This document shows positions 19,868-28,556 of a stretch of DNA of 64,000 nt, in pieces (the stretch's first letter is position 1; every line of letters starts with the position of its first letter). Position numbers and translations under genes: made by a program. Under the pieces are notes generated by a model. It was not told the DNA's origin. It worked only from the letters and a program-made list of their open reading frames with translations, and searched no databases. Source of the stretch: Arthrobacter_D sp015752045 (GTDB lineage: Bacteria > Actinomycetota > Actinomycetes > Actinomycetales > Micrococcaceae); contig NZ_JADOUS010000008.1 of NCBI RefSeq assembly GCF_015752045.1, positions 1 to 64,000 of the forward strand, in the 5' to 3' direction.

Positions 19868-21556
19868 GTGAAAGACGGTTCGACCCCGGGGGATGGGCCT
19901 CTGCCCCCCGATCCATCGCCCGTAGCGGAAGCCCTCCCGGTGATCCGGCGCCCCTTCGACCCGTCCGAGGACGAGAAGCGGCAGCTGGCGGCAAGCCCGG
20001 GAGGTCCCGCCAGGAAGGGCGGCAGGACCGGGGCCCCACCGAAGCGCCCCGCGTCGGAACCGAAGATCCCCCGGCCGTCCCGTCAGCGGCAGCCCATCAC
20101 GCGGCCCACGGATGCACTGCCCACGACACCGCGGAGCGTGCCGTCGTCGAGCCGGTCCAACGCGGCAGCCAGGAGCGTGCTCCGCCGCCTCGTGCAGGGC
20201 GAGGCTCCGCCCACCCAGGCCATGAGCATCGTCGAGCGGCTTGCCGGCAGCCCCTACGCGAATCCCATGATCCAGGTCGGCGGTCCCGACGCCGGCGCCC
20301 GCAAGGCCCTCGACTTCGCCCTGAACCTGGCCGAGACCATGTTCCGGTACGGCGCGGGTGCCCTCGAGGTGGAGACGAGCATCATCGCGGTCACGGCGGC
20401 TTTCGGTCTCGACCACATCGAGGTGGACATCACCAACCAGTCGGTGATCATCAACTACTCCGTGAAGGACCAGACGCCGACGACGGTGCTGCGCGTGGTC
20501 CGCTCATGGACGAACAACTACGCGGGCCTCACGGCCATCCACCGGCTCGTCTCCGATATCGCCGACGGCGGGGTCTCCCGGACCGAGGCCGCCCAGCGGC
20601 TCGACGAGATCACCCACCGGCCGAAGCCTTTCCCCCGCTGGATGGTGACGGCCGCGTTCGGCATCTTCTCGGCGGCCATCGTGGCCTTCGTCGGCGGGAC
20701 CCTGCTCGGTTCGCTGGTCGGTTTCATCAGCTGCATCCTCGTCGACCTGGTGAGCCGCAAGCTGGGGGAGTGGCGCGTCCCCGAGTTCTTCTCCGTCGCC
20801 ACGTCGGCGGCGCTCGTCACCCTGATCGCGATGCTGTTCTGGTGGCTGCAGGTGCCCATTGCCCCGGCCCTCGTCGTGGTGGGCGGTATCCTGCTGCTCC
20901 TGCCGACCGGCCGGCTGGTCTCCGCGACGCAGGACGCCATCAACGGGTTCCCGGTCACGGCTGCGGGTCGATATCTCTCGGCGATCCTCGTCTTCGCGGC
21001 GCTCGTGGCAGGCATCGCCGTGGCCCTCGTCGCCGGATCGGCGCTCGGGATCCCTGAACTCCAGGTGTTCGACTCCTCGGGCAGCCAGTACCCATGGCCC
21101 CTGGTCGCGGTGTTGATATTCATCGCCGTGGCCATGATCTGCATCGCCGAGCAGACCGACGTGAAGCTCGTGATCCCGACCTCGCTCGTGGCTGTCGCCG
21201 GATATCTCCTGATGATCAGCGCCGTGGCAGCCGGCGTGGGGTACCGGCTGGCACCGGCCCTCGCGGCCATCCTGATCGGTGGACTCTCGCGCGTCGTGGC
21301 CCTCCGGCTCGGCGCCCCCCAACTCGTCGTCGCCGTTCCCGCTGTGCTGTTCCTCTACCCGGGGCTGTCCATCTTCCGCTCGATGTACATGCTCACCATC
21401 GAGTCGGAGATCGTGTCCGACGGCGCGCTGGGCCTCTTCAACGCCCTGACGGTCGTGCTGGCGATTGCCGCGGGCGTCGTCCTCGGTGACAACCTGGCGC
21501 GACCGTTCACGAGGAAGCTCAGCTCCGACGAGCGGCAGCGGAACCGGCGGCGGTAG
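19868..21556 (+). CDS. Threonine/serine exporter family (ThrE-like)
   Basis: A 562-residue membrane protein. Residues 1 to about 120 are a hydrophilic, Pro/Arg-rich tail. The DUF1212 domain follows (ETMFRYGAGALEVETSI, HIEVDITNQSVIINY), then about ten membrane helices split into the ThrE and ThrE_2 halves (for example FGIFSAAIVAFVGGTLLGSL and LVVAVPAVLFLYPGLSIFRS). The family exports L-threonine and L-serine by proton-motive force. The GTG at 19868 is chosen because GAAAGG lies 6 bases upstream and it begins after the stop of the FemX-like gene. Confidence 0.88.
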   Translation: MKDGSTPGDGPLPPDPSPVAEALPVIRRPFDPSEDEKRQLAASPGGPARKGGRTGAPPKRPASEPKIPRPSRQRQPITRPTDALPTTPRSVPSSSRSNAAARSVLRRLVQGEAPPTQAMSIVERLAGSPYANPMIQVGGPDAGARKALDFALNLAETMFRYGAGALEVETSIIAVTAAFGLDHIEVDITNQSVIINYSVKDQTPTTVLRVVRSWTNNYAGLTAIHRLVSDIADGGVSRTEAAQRLDEITHRPKPFPRWMVTAAFGIFSAAIVAFVGGTLLGSLVGFISCILVDLVSRKLGEWRVPEFFSVATSAALVTLIAMLFWWLQVPIAPALVVVGGILLLLPTGRLVSATQDAINGFPVTAAGRYLSAILVFAALVAGIAVALVAGSALGIPELQVFDSSGSQYPWPLVAVLIFIAVAMICIAEQTDVKLVIPTSLVAVAGYLLMISAVAAGVGYRLAPALAAILIGGLSRVVALRLGAPQLVVAVPAVLFLYPGLSIFRSMYMLTIESEIVSDGALGLFNALTVVLAIAAGVVLGDNLARPFTRKLSSDERQRNRRR

Positions 21557-21662
21557 CCGGGTGCGTCGGCAGGCCCACCCGGCCTACGAACCCTACTTCC
21601 GAGCCGTCCCATGCCTCCGCCCGTCGGATCTGCGTCGCACACCCGCGCTGCGACACCAGGCG

Positions 21663-22478
21663 TCAGCCGGCACGGCCGCCCGTGCGCGACCAGTCGATGG
21701 GATCGGCGCCCTGCCGCGCGAGGAGTTCGTTCGCACGGCTGAAGGGCCGGGAGCCGAAGAACCCGCGGGAGGCCGAGAGCGGACTGGGGTGCACCGACTC
21801 GACCGTGGGCGTCGGGCCGAGCAACGGCTTGAGCCGGAGCGCGTCCTTGCCCCACAGGATGGCCACGAGTGGGCCGCCCCGCGCGACGAGAGCGCGGATG
21901 GCGGCGTCGGTCACCTGTTCCCACCCCCAACCCCGGTGCGACGCTGCCTCACCCGCGCGGACGGTCAGCACGCGGTTGAGGAGGAGCACACCCTGCTCGG
22001 TCCAGCCGGAGAGGTCACCCGACGCGGGCGGCTCCGCGCCCGTATCGGAGACGAGCTCGCGATAGATGTTGGCGAGGCTTCGCGGGATCGGTCGGGTCCG
22101 CGGGTCGACGGCGAAACTGAGCCCGACGGCGTGGCCGACCGTGGGGTAGGGATCCTGCCCGACGATGACCACCCGGACGCTGTCCAGCGGGGTGGTGAAG
22201 GCCCGGAGGATCTGGGGTGCGTCGGGCAGGACCCGGTGCCCGCCGTCGAGATCCTCCGCCAGGGACGCCGCGAGCCGGTGGAGGACCGGTTCCACCGGCT
22301 TGAGCGCGCCCGCCCAGTCAGCGGGAACCAGATCCTCGATGCGGGCCGGATCGGCGAAGGGGAAGGCGGAGGCATGGGGGGACGGTTGCTCGGCCCTCCG
22401 AGGTCCCGCAGCGCCGGTCCGGTCGCTGCCCGGAGGCGTGCCCGGCAGGTCGAACAGGGTGGGGTCGGGAGAAGTCAT
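21663..22478 (-). CDS. ung: Uracil-DNA glycosylase, family 1
   Basis: A 271-residue base-excision repair enzyme removing uracil from DNA. The catalytic water-activating Asp109 is in VIVGQDPYPTVGHAVGLSF, followed by GWTEQGVLLLNRVLTVRAG (uracil recognition), VAILWGKDA and the HPSPLSASRGFFGS leucine loop with its catalytic His. About 45 extra N-terminal residues precede the core. The start at 22478 (MTSPDPTLFDL) is preferred over an upstream ATG because the added part has no family similarity. Confidence 0.94.
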   Translation of the reverse strand: MTSPDPTLFDLPGTPPGSDRTGAAGPRRAEQPSPHASAFPFADPARIEDLVPADWAGALKPVEPVLHRLAASLAEDLDGGHRVLPDAPQILRAFTTPLDSVRVVIVGQDPYPTVGHAVGLSFAVDPRTRPIPRSLANIYRELVSDTGAEPPASGDLSGWTEQGVLLLNRVLTVRAGEAASHRGWGWEQVTDAAIRALVARGGPLVAILWGKDALRLKPLLGPTPTVESVHPSPLSASRGFFGSRPFSRANELLARQGADPIDWSRTGGRAG

Positions 22479-22588
22479 GACTTCATTCTCGCCCGGGTGG
22501 TCGGGCTCTGCCGCTCGAATGACAGTGCTGTCATTCCCTACTACCATAGGGTGACAGTTGTGCCCACTGAAGGAAGGCGACGGGGGAG

Positions 22589-22894
22589 ATGGCCGAGCCG
22601 CAGCGGCATTCGGATGACGCGACGTCCGGGACGGACGACCGGCTGGCCCTGGGTGACCGCGAGCAGCGGATGCTCGCTCTCGAACGCGAATGGTGGAAGT
22701 ACTCGGGCGCGAAGGAGCAGGCGATCCGTGACCTGTTCAGCATGTCCGCCACGCACTATTACCAGGCACTCAACGCCCTCATCGACACCGAGGCGGCCCT
22801 CGCCCACGACCCGATGCTCGTCAAGAGGCTGAGGCGCCTGAGGTCCACCCGGCAGAAGGCACGCTCGGCCCGCCGGCTCGGCGCGGATATCTAG
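22589..22894 (+). CDS. DUF3263 domain protein
   Basis: A 101-residue actinobacterial DUF3263 protein. The diagnostic core is LEREWWKYSGAKEQAIRDLF followed by MSATHYYQALNALID, which looks like a helix-turn-helix, and a basic tail (RLRRLRSTRQKARSARR). Such proteins are probable small DNA-binding or sigma-like regulators. It is followed 42 bases later by a LytR_C protein gene on the same strand, an arrangement often seen in actinobacteria. Confidence 0.9.
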   Translation: MAEPQRHSDDATSGTDDRLALGDREQRMLALEREWWKYSGAKEQAIRDLFSMSATHYYQALNALIDTEAALAHDPMLVKRLRRLRSTRQKARSARRLGADI

Positions 22895-22936
22895 TACGTC
22901 CCGCCATTCTCGACGAGCGAAGGACCACCCACGCCC

Positions 22937-23566
22937 ATGACTGATCACCCGCGGGACGAATTCGACCGCGTCCCGGTATCGTCCGCGCGCCAGGGGGTCC
23001 ACCGCGAGCGGATCATTCCGGCGCAGTCGAACGGCCTCGGACTCAAGATCACCGCAGGGGCCCTTGCGCTCCTGATCGGTGTGGGCTCGTACTTCCTCCT
23101 TCCCGGCCTCGATCTCGCCGGGGGGAACGACGGCGATGTGACGCCGTCGTCGGGCGCCGAGGCTTCCGCGACCGAGGGCGCGGCCGCGACGGCGGAACCG
23201 TCGGGCACTGCGTCTCCCGACACCACGAGTGGGCCGAGCGGGACGGCGACCGACGCCGCGTCCTCCGCGGCCTCGGACGAAGCGGACGCTGCGGACCGGA
23301 CCCAGACCGTCAACGTCCTCAACGGCACGGGCTCGCCGGGTCTCGCGTCGGTGGCGGCCGGTCGCCTGGCTTCAGCCGGATGGACCTCCGCCCTTCCCGG
23401 GAACTGGGCCGGCGTCCCCGTGGAGGCTTCCGTCGTCTTCTACAACGACGAGGGGCAGCGCGCCGACGCTGAAGCCGTGGCCGCGGAGCTCGGCATCACG
23501 AACCTCGTCGAGAGCGCCGCCATCTCACCGGACATCTCCCTCGTCCTCGGCGCCGAGTTCCAGTAA
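22937..23566 (+). CDS. LytR C-terminal domain protein, membrane-anchored
   Basis: A 209-residue protein with a cytoplasmic N-terminus (about 35 residues), one membrane helix (LKITAGALALLIGVGSYFLL), an Ala/Ser/Thr/Gly-rich linker and a C-terminal LytR_C domain of about 90 residues (TVNVLNGTGSPGLASVAAGR ... VVFYNDEGQRADAEAVAAEL). LytR_C domains occur at the end of LCP cell-wall ligases, but no LCP domain is present here, so it is a stand-alone extracytoplasmic binding module. It probably forms an operon with the DUF3263 gene. Confidence 0.87.
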   Translation: MTDHPRDEFDRVPVSSARQGVHRERIIPAQSNGLGLKITAGALALLIGVGSYFLLPGLDLAGGNDGDVTPSSGAEASATEGAAATAEPSGTASPDTTSGPSGTATDAASSAASDEADAADRTQTVNVLNGTGSPGLASVAAGRLASAGWTSALPGNWAGVPVEASVVFYNDEGQRADAEAVAAELGITNLVESAAISPDISLVLGAEFQ

Positions 23567-23725
23567 CCGCGGTGGTGCCCGGAGGGCGCCCGGCCCGCGT
23601 ATGCCGCCGGGGCGCCGACGCCCGGCCTGCGTGTGACCGGGTCATCGACGACCGGCCCGCGTGGGGCGCCGTCGCCGGGCCGCCAAGCGGCGGGTGGGAG
23701 CGCGGAGCACCCTCCGGTCGATGTG

Positions 23726-24478
23726 TCAGTCCTTGAGCGGGATGCCCCGGGCGTCCCGGCGGAACTGCTCGGACCCGACGAGGATCATGATGCCCTCGAT
23801 GAGCCCCCAGATGCTCGCCGCGATGGCGCTCAGTCCGAAGGTGAACACCGCGCCGACGGTCGACATGAGGATCTGGATGATGCCGATCGTGGTGAAGCCG
23901 AGGTAGAACCGGTGAATGCCGAGGGAGCCGAGGAGGATGCCCAGTACGCCTGCGACGACCCTGGATTTCTGCGGAGGGTACGGCTGCCCGTATCCGCCCT
24001 GGCTGTATCCGCTGTAGCTGTACCCACCCTGGTTGTACCCGCCCTGGGCATCGGGGGCCTGGCCCGGAGCCGGCTGCTGATGGGGCTGCTGCTCGTAGGG
24101 TCCGGACTGCTGGTAGGGCGGCTGCTCGTAGGGGCCCGGCTGCTGGTCGGGGCCCGGCTGCTGGTAGGGCGGCTGATCGTAGGGACCGGACTGCTGATAC
24201 GGCGGCCGCTCGTAGGGCGAGGGCCGGCCATGCCGGTACGGGTCCCGCCGGCCAGGTCCCTGTGAAGAGGGGCGCTGCTGGTACGGCGCTTGCTCGTAGG
24301 GCTGCCGGGACGGGTCCCTGCCGGCATCGCCGGAGCCATCCTCGTGCCGGACATCCGGCTCCGGGGCAGGGCTGTCCGCGCCGCTCGACTGCCGGGGAGA
24401 GGCTGCCTCGGCAGCCCCCTCCGCCGCGACCTGCTCGTCGGACTCTCCGCGGTCCGGACCGCTCGCTGACGTGGACAC
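23726..24478 (-). CDS. TM2 domain protein with Tyr/Gln/Pro-rich tail
   Basis: A 250-residue protein. Residues 1 to about 165 are disordered, with many PYQQ, PYEQ and GGYS repeats. The C-terminal 80 residues are a TM2 domain: two helices around GILLGSLGIHRFYLGFTTIG and TFGLSAIAASIWGLIEGIMI. TM2 proteins are small membrane proteins of unsettled function. The GTG at 24478 is chosen because AGGAGGCACA lies directly upstream. The gene is divergent from groEL; the 336 bases between them hold the groEL operators. Confidence 0.85.
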   Translation of the reverse strand: MSTSASGPDRGESDEQVAAEGAAEAASPRQSSGADSPAPEPDVRHEDGSGDAGRDPSRQPYEQAPYQQRPSSQGPGRRDPYRHGRPSPYERPPYQQSGPYDQPPYQQPGPDQQPGPYEQPPYQQSGPYEQQPHQQPAPGQAPDAQGGYNQGGYSYSGYSQGGYGQPYPPQKSRVVAGVLGILLGSLGIHRFYLGFTTIGIIQILMSTVGAVFTFGLSAIAASIWGLIEGIMILVGSEQFRRDARGIPLKD

Positions 24479-24594
24479 TGTGCCTCCTGGGACTCGTGGT
24501 CCGCCCAACCTATGCCCTCGCGGGACTCCGCGCCATGGCATCTGGACACCGGCGGCGGGAGGGCGTGACGACCGCCACCGGGCGGCCCCGACGG

Positions 24595-24656
24595 GTTGCA
24601 CTCGTAGGGTGGGAGTGCTAATTATTGAGTTAGCACTCGCGCGCGCAGACTGCTAA
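24595..24656 (+). promoter_or_regulatory. groEL promoter with two CIRCE (HrcA) operators
   Basis: Two CIRCE-type operators stand in tandem. The first, 24595-24621, is GTTGCACTC-N9-GAGTGCTAA. The second, 24630-24656, is TTAGCACTC-N9-GACTGCTAA; against the TTAGCACTC-N9-GAGTGCTAA consensus it has one mismatch and the first has two. A promoter with TTGCAC (24596-24601), a 17-bp spacer and TAATTA (24619-24624) lies inside the first operator, so HrcA binding would block RNA polymerase directly. Expression should rise on heat shock. Confidence 0.85.
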
Positions 24657-24814
24657 GACTGCGCGAGGCGCGTGAAGCAGACAAACCTCTGTGGTGGGGG
24701 TGGAGCAGGAACGTGAAAGAGATCGTTCAGGCGCCACCCGGCCGTCGCGGGCACCACACGCAGCCAAGCATTCACATGCTGAAATGCAACCGTCCCGAAA
24801 GGACCTAAGCCAAT

Positions 24815-26449
24815 ATGGCCAAGATCATTTCTTTTGATGAAGAGGCCCGTCGCGGCCTCGAGCGGGGCCTCAACATCCTCGCTGACGCCGTCAAGGTGAC
24901 CCTCGGCCCCCGTGGCCGCAACGTCGTGCTCGAGAAGAAGTGGGGTGCCCCCACCATCACGAACGACGGCGTGTCGATCGCCAAGGAGATCGAACTCGAC
25001 GACCCGTTCGAGAAGATCGGTGCCGAGCTCGTCAAGGAGGTCGCGAAGAAGACCGACGACGTCGCAGGCGACGGAACCACCACCGCTACCGTGCTCGCCC
25101 AGGCCCTGGTCAAGGAAGGCCTGCGCAACGTCGCGGCCGGCGCCGACCCCCTGAGCCTCAAGCGCGGCATCGAGAAGGCCGTCCAGGCCGTCACCGAGGA
25201 ACTCCTCGCCTCCGCCAAGGAGATCGAGACCAAGGAGCAGATCGCTGCCACCGCCTCCATCTCTGCCGGTGACAACGAGATCGGCGCCCTGATCGCCGAA
25301 GCACTCGACAAGGTGGGCAAGGAAGGCGTCATCACCGTCGAGGAGTCCAACACCTTCGGGCTCGAGCTCGAGCTCACCGAGGGTATGCGCTTCGACAAGG
25401 GCTACATCTCGGGCTACTTCGTCACGGACGCAGAGCGCCAGGAGACGGTCCTCGAGGATCCCTACATCCTGATCGTCAACTCGAAGATCAGCAACGTGAA
25501 GGATCTCGTCGCCGTCCTCGAGAAGGTCATGCAGTCGGGCAAGCCGCTGCTCATCATCGCCGAAGACATCGAGGGTGAAGCCCTCGCGACCCTCGTGGTC
25601 AACAAGATCCGCGGCACCTTCAAGTCCGTCGCCGTCAAGGCTCCGGGCTTCGGTGACCGCCGCAAGGCGCAGCTCGCCGACATCGCCATCCTCACCGGTG
25701 GCCAGGTCATCGCCGAGGAGGTCGGCCTCAAGCTCGAGACCGCCACCCTCGACCTGCTCGGCACGGCCCGCAAGGTCGTCGTGACCAAGGACGAGACCAC
25801 CATCGTCGAAGGTGCCGGCGACGCCGACGCCATCGCCGGCCGCGTGGCACAGATCCGCGCCGAGATCGACAACTCCGATTCGGATTACGACCGCGAGAAG
25901 CTGCAGGAGCGCCTCGCCAAGCTGGCCGGCGGCGTTGCAGTCATCAAGGCCGGCGCCGCAACGGAGGTCGAGCTCAAGGAGCGCAAGCACCGCATCGAGG
26001 ACGCCGTCCGCAACGCGAAGGCAGCAGTCGAGGAAGGCATCGTCGCCGGTGGCGGCGTAGCCCTCATCCAGGCCGGCGCCAAGGCATTCGCCAACCTCAA
26101 GCTCACGGGCGACGAGGCGACGGGCGCGAACATCGTCCGCGTAGCCATCGACGCACCGCTCAAGCAGATCGCCTTCAATGCGGGCATGGAGCCCGGCGTC
26201 GTGGTCGACAAGGTCCGCGGCCTGCCCGCCGGCCACGGCCTGAACGCTGCCACCGGCGTATACGAGGATCTCCTCGCCGCCGGGGTCAACGATCCCGTGA
26301 AGGTCACCCGTTCGGCCCTGCAGAACGCGGCGTCGATCGCAGGCCTGTTCCTCACCACCGAGGCCGTCGTGGCCGACAAGCCGGAGAAGGCAGCTCCTGC
26401 CGGCGGCGGCGACGACATGGGTGGCATGGGCGGCATGGGCGGCTTCTAG
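24815..26449 (+). CDS. groL: Chaperonin GroEL (60 kDa)
   Basis: A 544-residue chaperonin subunit forming the double heptamer ring that folds proteins with GroES. Seen are the N-terminal LGPRGRNVVLEKKWGAP, the ATP-site DVAGDGTTTATVLAQAL, the apical-domain region and the late signature AAVEEGIVAGGGVALIQAG. It ends with a GGMGGMGGF-type tail, as in the essential actinobacterial GroEL2. No groES is adjacent, so this is the stand-alone copy; in actinobacteria a second groEL usually sits with groES elsewhere. It is controlled by the CIRCE operators upstream. Confidence 0.97.
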   Translation: MAKIISFDEEARRGLERGLNILADAVKVTLGPRGRNVVLEKKWGAPTITNDGVSIAKEIELDDPFEKIGAELVKEVAKKTDDVAGDGTTTATVLAQALVKEGLRNVAAGADPLSLKRGIEKAVQAVTEELLASAKEIETKEQIAATASISAGDNEIGALIAEALDKVGKEGVITVEESNTFGLELELTEGMRFDKGYISGYFVTDAERQETVLEDPYILIVNSKISNVKDLVAVLEKVMQSGKPLLIIAEDIEGEALATLVVNKIRGTFKSVAVKAPGFGDRRKAQLADIAILTGGQVIAEEVGLKLETATLDLLGTARKVVVTKDETTIVEGAGDADAIAGRVAQIRAEIDNSDSDYDREKLQERLAKLAGGVAVIKAGAATEVELKERKHRIEDAVRNAKAAVEEGIVAGGGVALIQAGAKAFANLKLTGDEATGANIVRVAIDAPLKQIAFNAGMEPGVVVDKVRGLPAGHGLNAATGVYEDLLAAGVNDPVKVTRSALQNAASIAGLFLTTEAVVADKPEKAAPAGGGDDMGGMGGMGGF

Positions 26450-26487
26450 TCCCCACCGCTCGCGCGGCACCCGCGCGAAGCACGCAG

Positions 26488-26520
26488 AGGGCGGCACTCC
26501 CGGACAGGGGGTGCCGCCCT
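26488..26520 (+). terminator. groEL terminator
   Basis: AGGGCGGCAC and its complement GTGCCGCCCT flank a 13-nt loop and are followed by TTTCTGTG, 38 bases after the groEL stop codon. Confidence 0.82.
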
Positions 26521-26592
26521 TTCTGTGCTCGGCCTGGGCGGAGACCCATCTGCTGCCGGCCCGCACGTCGACGGCTGTCCGGCACTTCCCGG

Positions 26593-26883
26593 TCAGCTCA
26601 TGAACATCCGCGCATTGCTCTGTTCGGCGTCCGCGTACTGCTGGGTGGCGACGTCGAGGGCCGCGTTGATGCCGGTCAGCGACTCCTCGACCTGCTGCTG
26701 CGTGGCCCGCCACTGCAGGATGAGCTGCTGGAAATTGGTGGCTGCCTGCCCCGTCCAGAGGCCTTCGAGCTCCCGCAGTCCGGCCTGCATGGAGTCGACC
26801 TCCGCCTGCAGCCTCCCGATGGTGCCCCGGACCTGACCGCTCTTGGCCGCCAGGCTGTCGGTGTCTACGTTGAAGAATGCCAT
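26593..26883 (-). CDS. WXG100-family protein (EsxA-like)
   Basis: A 96-residue helical hairpin protein of the WXG100 family, small substrates of type VII secretion. The central Trp43-Thr-Gly45 turn is in LEGLWTGQAATNFQQL, with helices of about 40 residues on either side (SGQVRGTIGRLQAEVD and WRATQQQVEESLTGIN). No signal peptide is present, as expected. No EccC/EccB secretion genes lie in the window, so it is an orphan or is secreted by a machinery encoded elsewhere. The ATG at 26883 gives the family N-terminus. Confidence 0.9.
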   Translation of the reverse strand: MAFFNVDTDSLAAKSGQVRGTIGRLQAEVDSMQAGLRELEGLWTGQAATNFQQLILQWRATQQQVEESLTGINAALDVATQQYADAEQSNARMFMS

Positions 26884-26944
26884 GCTGTGCTCCCGTGCTC
26901 GCGCTTCCTTGACGTCCTCGACGCTAGGGCCTGGGTGGGGGCGA

Positions 26945-28546
26945 TCAGCGGGCGTCGCGGCGTTTGTGGACAACGGGCTTCGTCGGAGGTGCCTGTGGAG
27001 GGGTGATGCCGGTGGAGAAGGCAGGGTGGCGATCGGAGGCCGGCGCCCGGGACGCCTCCGTGGGCGCGTCGTCGGAGGTTTCGGCCTGCGCAGTCGCTCC
27101 CTCGTCGCCCGTCTCCCCGTCCAGGGGGACGTGCGGGAGCCGGATCGACAGGGTCGCGCCGCCGCCCGGTGTCTCCTCGAGCCTGACCGTGCCATCGTGC
27201 TGGGCCACCAGTGCGGCGACGATGGCGAGACCGAGGCCCGTGCCGCCGGTCTCGCGGTGGCGGGAGGTGTCCGCCCTGTAGAAACGCTCGAAGACCTTGG
27301 CGGCGTCCTCCTCCGAGATGCCGGGACCGTGGTCGCGTACCTCGAGGACGGAATCGCTGTGGCCGTGCAGCACCGGTGCCACGCCGACGGCGATCTCGAT
27401 GGGCGACCCTGCAGGCGTGTACCGGAGCGCGTTGGTCATCAGGTTCGCGACCACCTGGCGGAGCCGGGCCTCGTCTCCTCGGGTGGGCGCGGAACGGGGG
27501 CTGCCGCCGTCGAGCCCGATGACGGAGATCGTCCGATCCGGTGCGGTGGCCCGTGCGTCGAAGGCCGCGTCATGGCCCAGCACCGTGAGGTCCACGGGCT
27601 TCACCTCGGGGCGGCGCTGCTCGTCGATCCGGGCCAGCGTGAGCAGGTCCTCGACCAGCTGGCCCATGCGGATCGCCTCGCTCTCGATCCGGCCCATGGC
27701 CGCAGCGACGTCCTCGTCCTTCTGCAGGGCGCCGTGCCGGTACAGCTCCGAGTAGCCGCGGATGGTGACGAGCGGCGTCCTCAACTCGTGGGACGCGTCG
27801 GCCACGAACCGCCGCATCTTCGTCTCCGACGCGGTGCGGGCGGCGAAGGCCCGCTCGATGTGCGCGAGCATCGCGTTGAGGGACCGGGAGAGACGTCCGA
27901 TCTCGGAGGCGGGGCGCTCGACGGCGACGCGACGGGAGAGGTCGCCGGCCGCGATCGCCGCAGCCGTCCGCTCCACGCGGGCGAGCGGCGCGAACTGCCG
28001 CGTCACCGTCACGAAGGCGATGAGTGAAGCGAGGGCCGTCGTGACGAGGCCGGAGGTGAAGATGATCTCCTTGGCCTCCTGCAGGGATTCGTTCACCGTG
28101 TTCAGACGTGAGGCGATCGCGAGGTACCCGTCCGTGTTCGCGAACCGGAAGATGCGCACGCGCCACCCCTGGCTGGCGGGGTCGGTGCTGGGCACGTCGA
28201 AGCCGGCGCCGTCGAGGTCGATGATGCGTTCCTGCGTCATCCCCGCGAGATCCGGCACGTCGACGGCGTCGTCGGACTGGTTGGCCACCACCACGCCCCC
28301 GTCGCTGTCGAGCAGGGCGGCGTAGTACCTGAGCACGGCGCCGTCGGCCTGGGGCTCGGTGGAGTAGATGTCGTTCGCGACGGTCCTGGCGTTGTTCCAC
28401 AGGTCCTGGTCGACGCGGTCCACCAGCCCGTTCCGCAGGAGGGAGACGGTGGCGAGGCCGGTGATGCCCACCGTGACGATCATCAGGAGCATGATGATCG
28501 CCACGAGCTGCGAGCGGAGCGACGCCTCGTTCCAACGCTTGACCAA
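26945..28546 (-). CDS. Two-component sensor histidine kinase
   Basis: A 533-residue membrane kinase. Layout: first helix (AIIMLLMIVTVGITGLATVS, about 16-36), an extracellular sensor of about 125 residues, second helix (SGLVTTALASLIAFVTVTRQ, 165-184), HAMP domain, HisKA with His253 in ADASHELRTPLV, HATPase with the N box NLMTNALRYTPAG and the G boxes RDHGPGISEEDA and GGTGLGLAIV, then a Thr/Glu/Pro-rich tail. It belongs to the TcrY/TrcS-like group of actinobacteria. It lies 10 bases downstream of its response regulator gene. The signal is unknown. Confidence 0.92.
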   Translation of the reverse strand: MVKRWNEASLRSQLVAIIMLLMIVTVGITGLATVSLLRNGLVDRVDQDLWNNARTVANDIYSTEPQADGAVLRYYAALLDSDGGVVVANQSDDAVDVPDLAGMTQERIIDLDGAGFDVPSTDPASQGWRVRIFRFANTDGYLAIASRLNTVNESLQEAKEIIFTSGLVTTALASLIAFVTVTRQFAPLARVERTAAAIAAGDLSRRVAVERPASEIGRLSRSLNAMLAHIERAFAARTASETKMRRFVADASHELRTPLVTIRGYSELYRHGALQKDEDVAAAMGRIESEAIRMGQLVEDLLTLARIDEQRRPEVKPVDLTVLGHDAAFDARATAPDRTISVIGLDGGSPRSAPTRGDEARLRQVVANLMTNALRYTPAGSPIEIAVGVAPVLHGHSDSVLEVRDHGPGISEEDAAKVFERFYRADTSRHRETGGTGLGLAIVAALVAQHDGTVRLEETPGGGATLSIRLPHVPLDGETGDEGATAQAETSDDAPTEASRAPASDRHPAFSTGITPPQAPPTKPVVHKRRDAR

Positions 28547-28556
28547 GTCGCCGGCG

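Noticed and set aside
24653..26713. 686-codon minus-strand frame opposite groEL
   Set aside because: Antisense shadow rich in Asp/Leu/Gly; groEL on the plus strand explains the openness.
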